Positions 60,884-64,000 of a stretch of 64,000 nucleotides of DNA are shown here, piece by piece. The notes below the pieces were generated by a model, which did not search any database, was not told where the DNA came from, and saw only the letters and a list, made by a program, of their open reading frames with translations. Position 1 is the first letter of the stretch. Every line of letters starts with the position of its first letter. The stretch is taken from the NCBI GenBank assembly GCA_901538445.1, contig LR594585.1, forward strand, positions 1,255,500-1,319,499, read 5' to 3'. This DNA is from Gemmataceae bacterium (GTDB lineage Bacteria; Planctomycetota; Planctomycetia; Gemmatales; Gemmataceae). Made by a program: the position numbers and the translations under genes.

Positions 60884-61267
60884 ATGCCCCGTATCCAAGG
60901 CGTTGACATTCCGCCCGACAAGCCGACCCACATCTCCCTGCGGTACATCCGCGGGCTGGGGCCGACCACCTCGCTGGAGGTGTGCGAGAAGCTGCACCTG
61001 AACCCGCAGCGGCGGGCGAAGGAGCTCTCGGACTCCGAGATCGCGCAGATCGCGGCCCTGCTGGACAAGGAGTACCTCGTCGAGGGGCCGCTCCGCCGCC
61101 AGGAGGGGTCGAACATCGCCCGGCTCAAGGAGATCAAGAGCTACCGCGGCGAGCGGCACCGCAAGAACCTGCCGTGCCGCGGCCAGCGGTCCAAGACCAA
61201 CGCCCGCACCCGCAAGGGCGTCCGCAAGACGGTCGCCGGCAAGAAGGGCGTCAAGGACATGCGGTAG
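60884..61267 (+). CDS. rpsM: 30S ribosomal protein S13
   Basis: A 127-residue S13 starting MPRIQGVDIPPDKPTHISLR and carrying EIKSYRGERHRKNLPCRGQR and the basic tail TNARTRKGVRKTVAGKKG, with the usual helix-two-turn-helix. The GLGPTT turn replaces the common GIGRTT. An upstream frame extension to 60791 is inside the repeat and not used. It binds 16S rRNA head and P-site tRNA. Confidence 0.96.
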   Translation: MPRIQGVDIPPDKPTHISLRYIRGLGPTTSLEVCEKLHLNPQRRAKELSDSEIAQIAALLDKEYLVEGPLRRQEGSNIARLKEIKSYRGERHRKNLPCRGQRSKTNARTRKGVRKTVAGKKGVKDMR

Positions 61268-61271
61268 TAGT

Positions 61272-61398
61272 AGTGGTCAGTGAACAGTGGGCAGTGTGCA
61301 GTTCGGCCGCGGCGCGGTCGGCCGGCGCTGCCCCTGAGTTCTTCACCGGCCCGTGAGTTGACTGACCACTATCCACTGACAACTGACCACCGACCACT
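61272..61398. repeat. Alpha-operon gap 2: inverted heptad repeat (AGTGGTC)
   Basis: The left arm 61272-61303 and right arm 61361-61398 consist of AGTGGTC-type heptads and their inverse. The interior is a GC-rich spacer. It starts 4 bp after rpsM stop and ends 3 bp before rpsK. Confidence 0.88.
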
Positions 61399-61401
61399 CC
61401 A

Positions 61402-61782
61402 ATGGCGAAATCCAAAAAGAAGAAGGCACGCCGCAACGTCAGCCGCGGCGTCGCGCACGTGCAGAGCACGTTCAACAACACGATCATCACCATCACCGAC
61501 ACGAACGGCGATACGCTGTGCCACTCGTCGGGCGGGGCGGTCGGGTTCAAGGGCAGCCGCAAGAGCACCCCGTTCGCCGCCCAGCGGGCCGCCGAGGAGT
61601 GCGCCGCCAAGGCGTCGAAGTTCGGCGTCAAGGAGATCGAGGTGCGGGTGAAGGGGCCGGGGGCCGGGCGCGAGTCCGCGGTCACCGCCCTCCAGGCCGC
61701 CGGCCTGAACGTCAAGGCGATCGAGGACGTCACCCCGCTGCCGCACAACGGCTGCCGCCCGCCCAAGAAGCGGCGCGTCTGA
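61402..61782 (+). CDS. rpsK: 30S ribosomal protein S11
   Basis: A 126-residue S11: [40 protein letters not shown] and the C-terminal [18 protein letters not shown] are diagnostic. It is part of the small-subunit platform. Confidence 0.98.
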   Translation: MAKSKKKKARRNVSRGVAHVQSTFNNTIITITDTNGDTLCHSSGGAVGFKGSRKSTPFAAQRAAEECAAKASKFGVKEIEVRVKGPGAGRESAVTALQAAGLNVKAIEDVTPLPHNGCRPPKKRRV

Positions 61783-61788
61783 CCGAGA

Positions 61789-61977
61789 GTGGTCAGTGAC
61801 CAGTGGTCAGTGGTCAGTTGCCTCGCGGCTCCTGATTGCTGACCACGACGTCGTTTCGTAACCGCCCTGCAACGACTCTGGGGTTCGCCAGGGCAGCGGA
61901 ACGGACGGGTCACCGACCCCACTCACTCCCGCGGTCGAACGGTTCGACTGCCCACTGACCCCTGTCCACTGTCCACT
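61789..61977. repeat. Alpha-operon gap 3: inverted heptad repeat (AGTGGTC)
   Basis: The left arm 61789-61821 is four AGTGGTC-like heptads. The right arm 61945-61977 is the inverse. The spacer of about 120 bp is otherwise featureless and GC-rich. It starts 7 bp after rpsK. Confidence 0.88.
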
Positions 61978-61985
61978 TTTATTCC

Positions 61986-62642
61986 ATGGCCCGCAACACC
62001 GACCCGGTCTGCAAGATGTGCCGGCGCGAGCAGATGAAGCTCTTCCTGAAGGGGGAGCGCTGCTTCAGCCCGAAGTGCCCGATCGACCGCGAGAAGCCGC
62101 CGCCCGGCATGCACGGCCTGCGCCGCGGCAAGCAGTCGGAGTACGGCCTCCGGCTCCGCGAGAAGCAGAAGCTCAAGCGGTTCTACGGGATCCTCGAGGC
62201 CCAGTTCCGCCGGTACTACGACCTCGCCACCCGGTCCCCTGAGAACACCGGCGAGCAGCTCCTCTCGATCCTCGAGCGCCGGCTGGACAACGTCGTCCAC
62301 CGCCTCGGCCTCGCGATCAGCCGCACCGCCGCCCGCCAGATGGTCGCCCACGGGCACGTCCAGGTGAACGGCCGCAAGTGCGACATCCCGAGCATGCTCC
62401 TCAAGCCCGGCGACGTCGTGAAGGTCAAGCCCCGCGAGGGCAGCCTCAAGATGGCCCGCGAGACGCTCCAGAAGAACATCGTCCGCATCCCGGACTTCCT
62501 GGAGCTGACCAACAACCAGGAGCAGCCCGAGGGCCGCATGACCCGCCTGCCGAACTCGGCCGACGTGGACGAGCGGTTCTACGACCGCCCCGAGAGCCTG
62601 GCCCAGCGGGTCCAGCTCATCATCGAAATCGCCACTCGTTGA
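61986..62642 (+). CDS. rpsD: 30S ribosomal protein S4
   Basis: A 218-residue S4. The N-terminal cysteine cluster (CKMC, CFSPKC) marks a zinc-type S4. The S4 RNA-binding domain is LDNVVHRLGLAISRTAARQM with HGHVQVNGRKCDIPSMLLKPGD. S4 is an assembly initiator and often represses the alpha operon, so the structured gaps are of interest. Confidence 0.97.
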   Translation: MARNTDPVCKMCRREQMKLFLKGERCFSPKCPIDREKPPPGMHGLRRGKQSEYGLRLREKQKLKRFYGILEAQFRRYYDLATRSPENTGEQLLSILERRLDNVVHRLGLAISRTAARQMVAHGHVQVNGRKCDIPSMLLKPGDVVKVKPREGSLKMARETLQKNIVRIPDFLELTNNQEQPEGRMTRLPNSADVDERFYDRPESLAQRVQLIIEIATR

Positions 62643-62785
62643 GTGGTCAGTTGCCGGTGGCCGGTGGTCAGACAAGACCCGGCCGCCGGGGACCGGGTTG
62701 AAACGTCCCGGCGGTTCGCGACCAACCGCCGGGTGTGTCGGTGGCTGTTGTCTGCCTGACGACTGGCCACCGACTACTGGCCACT
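62642..62785. repeat. Alpha-operon gap 4: inverted heptad repeat (AGTGGCC)
   Basis: The left arm 62642-62675 overlaps the last base of the rpsD stop codon. The right arm 62748-62785 is the inverse. Words are AGTGGTC, AGTTGCC, GGTGGCC. The interior holds further inverted GC-rich segments (CCCGGCCGCCGGGG; CCCGGCGGTT). Confidence 0.88.
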
Positions 62786-62861
62786 TCAAAAGACCCCGTC
62801 TGGTTCGCCCCCGCGCCGGTCGCGCGCGGGCGGCGGTAAGCCGACGGAGCGGAGGTTCACC

Positions 62862-63869
62862 ATGCGAGTTCGCTGGCGCGGGCTGGAGCTGCCGAGCCGG
62901 GTCCACACCGACCGGGGCACCCTCACCGACACCTACGGCAAGTTCTTCGCCGAGCCGTTCGAGCGCGGCTTCGGCATGACGATCGGCAACAGCCTGCGGC
63001 GCATCCTGCTGTCGAGCCTCGAAGGCAGCGCGATCACCCGGGTCAAGATCCACGACGTCCAGCACGAGATCTCGACGATCACCGGCGTGGTCGAGGACGT
63101 CACCGACATCATCCTGAACGTCAAGTCGCTGGTCGTGAAGAACCTGTCCGACCAGCCGAAGGTGATCCGCATCCAGAAGCACGAGGCCGGCCCGGTCCGC
63201 GGCGTGGACGTGCAGCACGACGAGATGGTGCAGATCATCAACCCCGAGCACCACATCGCCACCCTGACGAGCGACGTCCCGTTCGTCATGGAGATGACGG
63301 TCGAGAACGGCCGCGGGTACCGGACCGCCGAGGAAAACGCCGGCAAGGAGCGCGAGATCGGCGTCATCCCGGTCGATAGCAGCTTCTCGCCGGTCGTGCG
63401 GGTCAAGTACGACAGCGAGGAGACCCGCGTCGGCCAGAAGACCAACTACGACCGGCTCGTGATGGAGATCTGGACCAACGGCACCATCGGGCCGCAGATG
63501 GCGCTGGTCGAGGCCGCGAAGATCCTCCGCAAGCACCTCAACCCGTTCGTGCAGTACACGGAGCAGGGGCCGGAGGTGCCGCTGGAGGAGTCGATGGAGA
63601 TCGGCGGGGCGCGGGCCTCGTCCGACACCAGCGACGCCGAACTGGAGCGCAAGCTCAACATGAGCCTGGCCGAGCTGGAACTGTCGGTCCGGGCCACCAA
63701 CTGCCTCGAGACCGAGGGGATCACGACCGTCCGCGAGCTGATCCTCCGGAGCCCGGACGAACTGCTCGAGGTCCGGAACTTCGGCGAGACCACGCTCCGC
63801 GAGGTCCAGCTCAAGCTTCAGGAGCGCGGCCTGACCCTCGGCATGCGGATCCCCCCGCGCCGCAGCTAA
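62862..63869 (+). CDS. rpoA: DNA-directed RNA polymerase subunit alpha
   Basis: A 335-residue alpha subunit. The N-terminal dimerisation domain has [20 protein letters not shown] and [20 protein letters not shown]. The C-terminal domain has [20 protein letters not shown] and [25 protein letters not shown] segment precedes the ATG. rplQ, which usually follows, is not seen before the right edge. Confidence 0.97.
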   Translation: MRVRWRGLELPSRVHTDRGTLTDTYGKFFAEPFERGFGMTIGNSLRRILLSSLEGSAITRVKIHDVQHEISTITGVVEDVTDIILNVKSLVVKNLSDQPKVIRIQKHEAGPVRGVDVQHDEMVQIINPEHHIATLTSDVPFVMEMTVENGRGYRTAEENAGKEREIGVIPVDSSFSPVVRVKYDSEETRVGQKTNYDRLVMEIWTNGTIGPQMALVEAAKILRKHLNPFVQYTEQGPEVPLEESMEIGGARASSDTSDAELERKLNMSLAELELSVRATNCLETEGITTVRELILRSPDELLEVRNFGETTLREVQLKLQERGLTLGMRIPPRRS

Positions 63870-63889
63870 CCCTGCGGCACCCGGACGTC

Positions 63890-64000
63890 AGAGAACAGGG
63901 GTCGGGGTTCGACGTGAACCCGCCCCTGTCCCTCGAACCCACCTTCCTTGGCACGGGGTGGTGCTTCGCTCTGACCTCTGGTTTCTGTCCTCTGACCTCT
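63890..64000. repeat. Heptad repeat after rpoA (word AGAGGTC), continuing past the edge
   Basis: The left part 63890-63910 (AGAGAAC, AGGGGTC, GGGGTTC) and the right part 63969-64000 (inverse of AGAGGTC/AGAGGAC/AGAAACC) follow the period-7 pattern. The window ends inside the right arm. Confidence 0.78.

Overview
The window is about 69-70% GC, and its gene content points to a planctomycete of the Gemmataceae (Gemmata or a close relative). Supporting signs are a membrane c-type cytochrome of the planctomycete PVC kind, two complete Uma2-type genes plus the tail of a third, a protein of a Gemmata-expanded family ending in CWVVDLVLGKE, WD40 proteins, an MJ0042-type zinc-finger membrane protein and nuo genes broken into a partial cluster. 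The assignment is inferred from protein families, not from a marker search. Genes are short monocistronic or small-operon units on both strands, separated by many palindromic repeats. // Layout: 1-1.8 kb holds a partial secreted protein, a Clp-N-only protein and a HicA toxin with an unusual partner. 2.0-6.2 kb is a phosphate-uptake locus: pstB diverges from pstS and a fused pstC-pstA gene across a region with PHO-box-like direct repeats. 6.3-8.1 kb holds accessory genes (Gemmata-family protein, Uma2). 8.1-12.6 kb is a fatty-acid/phospholipid operon read leftwards: rpmF, plsX, an unknown gene, fabD, acpP, fabF. 12.8-24.1 kb is mixed housekeeping (HIT hydrolase, dGTPase-like, PIN/TRAM, UbiA, ABC ATPase, sirtuin, folD, AI-2E family). 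24.4-32.4 kb carries nuoH-J-K-L-M with nuoI missing and a lipoprotein gene in its place. 32.6-36.4 kb has scpB, a tRNA-Leu(UAA) gene split by a group I intron, and the cytochrome. 36.6-46.1 kb has serA, two WD40 genes, an arginine dihydrolase-like enzyme, nnrD and a DUF4139-like protein. 46.2-51.1 kb is treZ-treY. 51.4-57 kb has small unknown proteins, an anti-sigma kinase/STAS pair, an ATP-grasp ligase, a degenerate enolase-superfamily protein and Uma2 with the tail of a second copy. 57-60.4 kb is manA and a short SecA. 60.6-63.9 kb is the alpha ribosomal operon rpmJ-rpsM-rpsK-rpsD-rpoA. // The strongest unexplained signal is a class of inverted repeats whose arms are built from a 7-bp word repeated in tandem. 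Each locus has its own word. They sit between genes, overlap stop codons, lie inside the nuoL coding sequence (an 8-bp version) and occupy every gap of the alpha ribosomal operon with the same word, AGTGGTC. They resemble the heptanucleotide STRR repeats of cyanobacteria. The window also has at least eight other palindromic repeat families, a 155-bp MITE-like element with a 12-bp target duplication inserted in another palindrome, and the tRNA group I intron.
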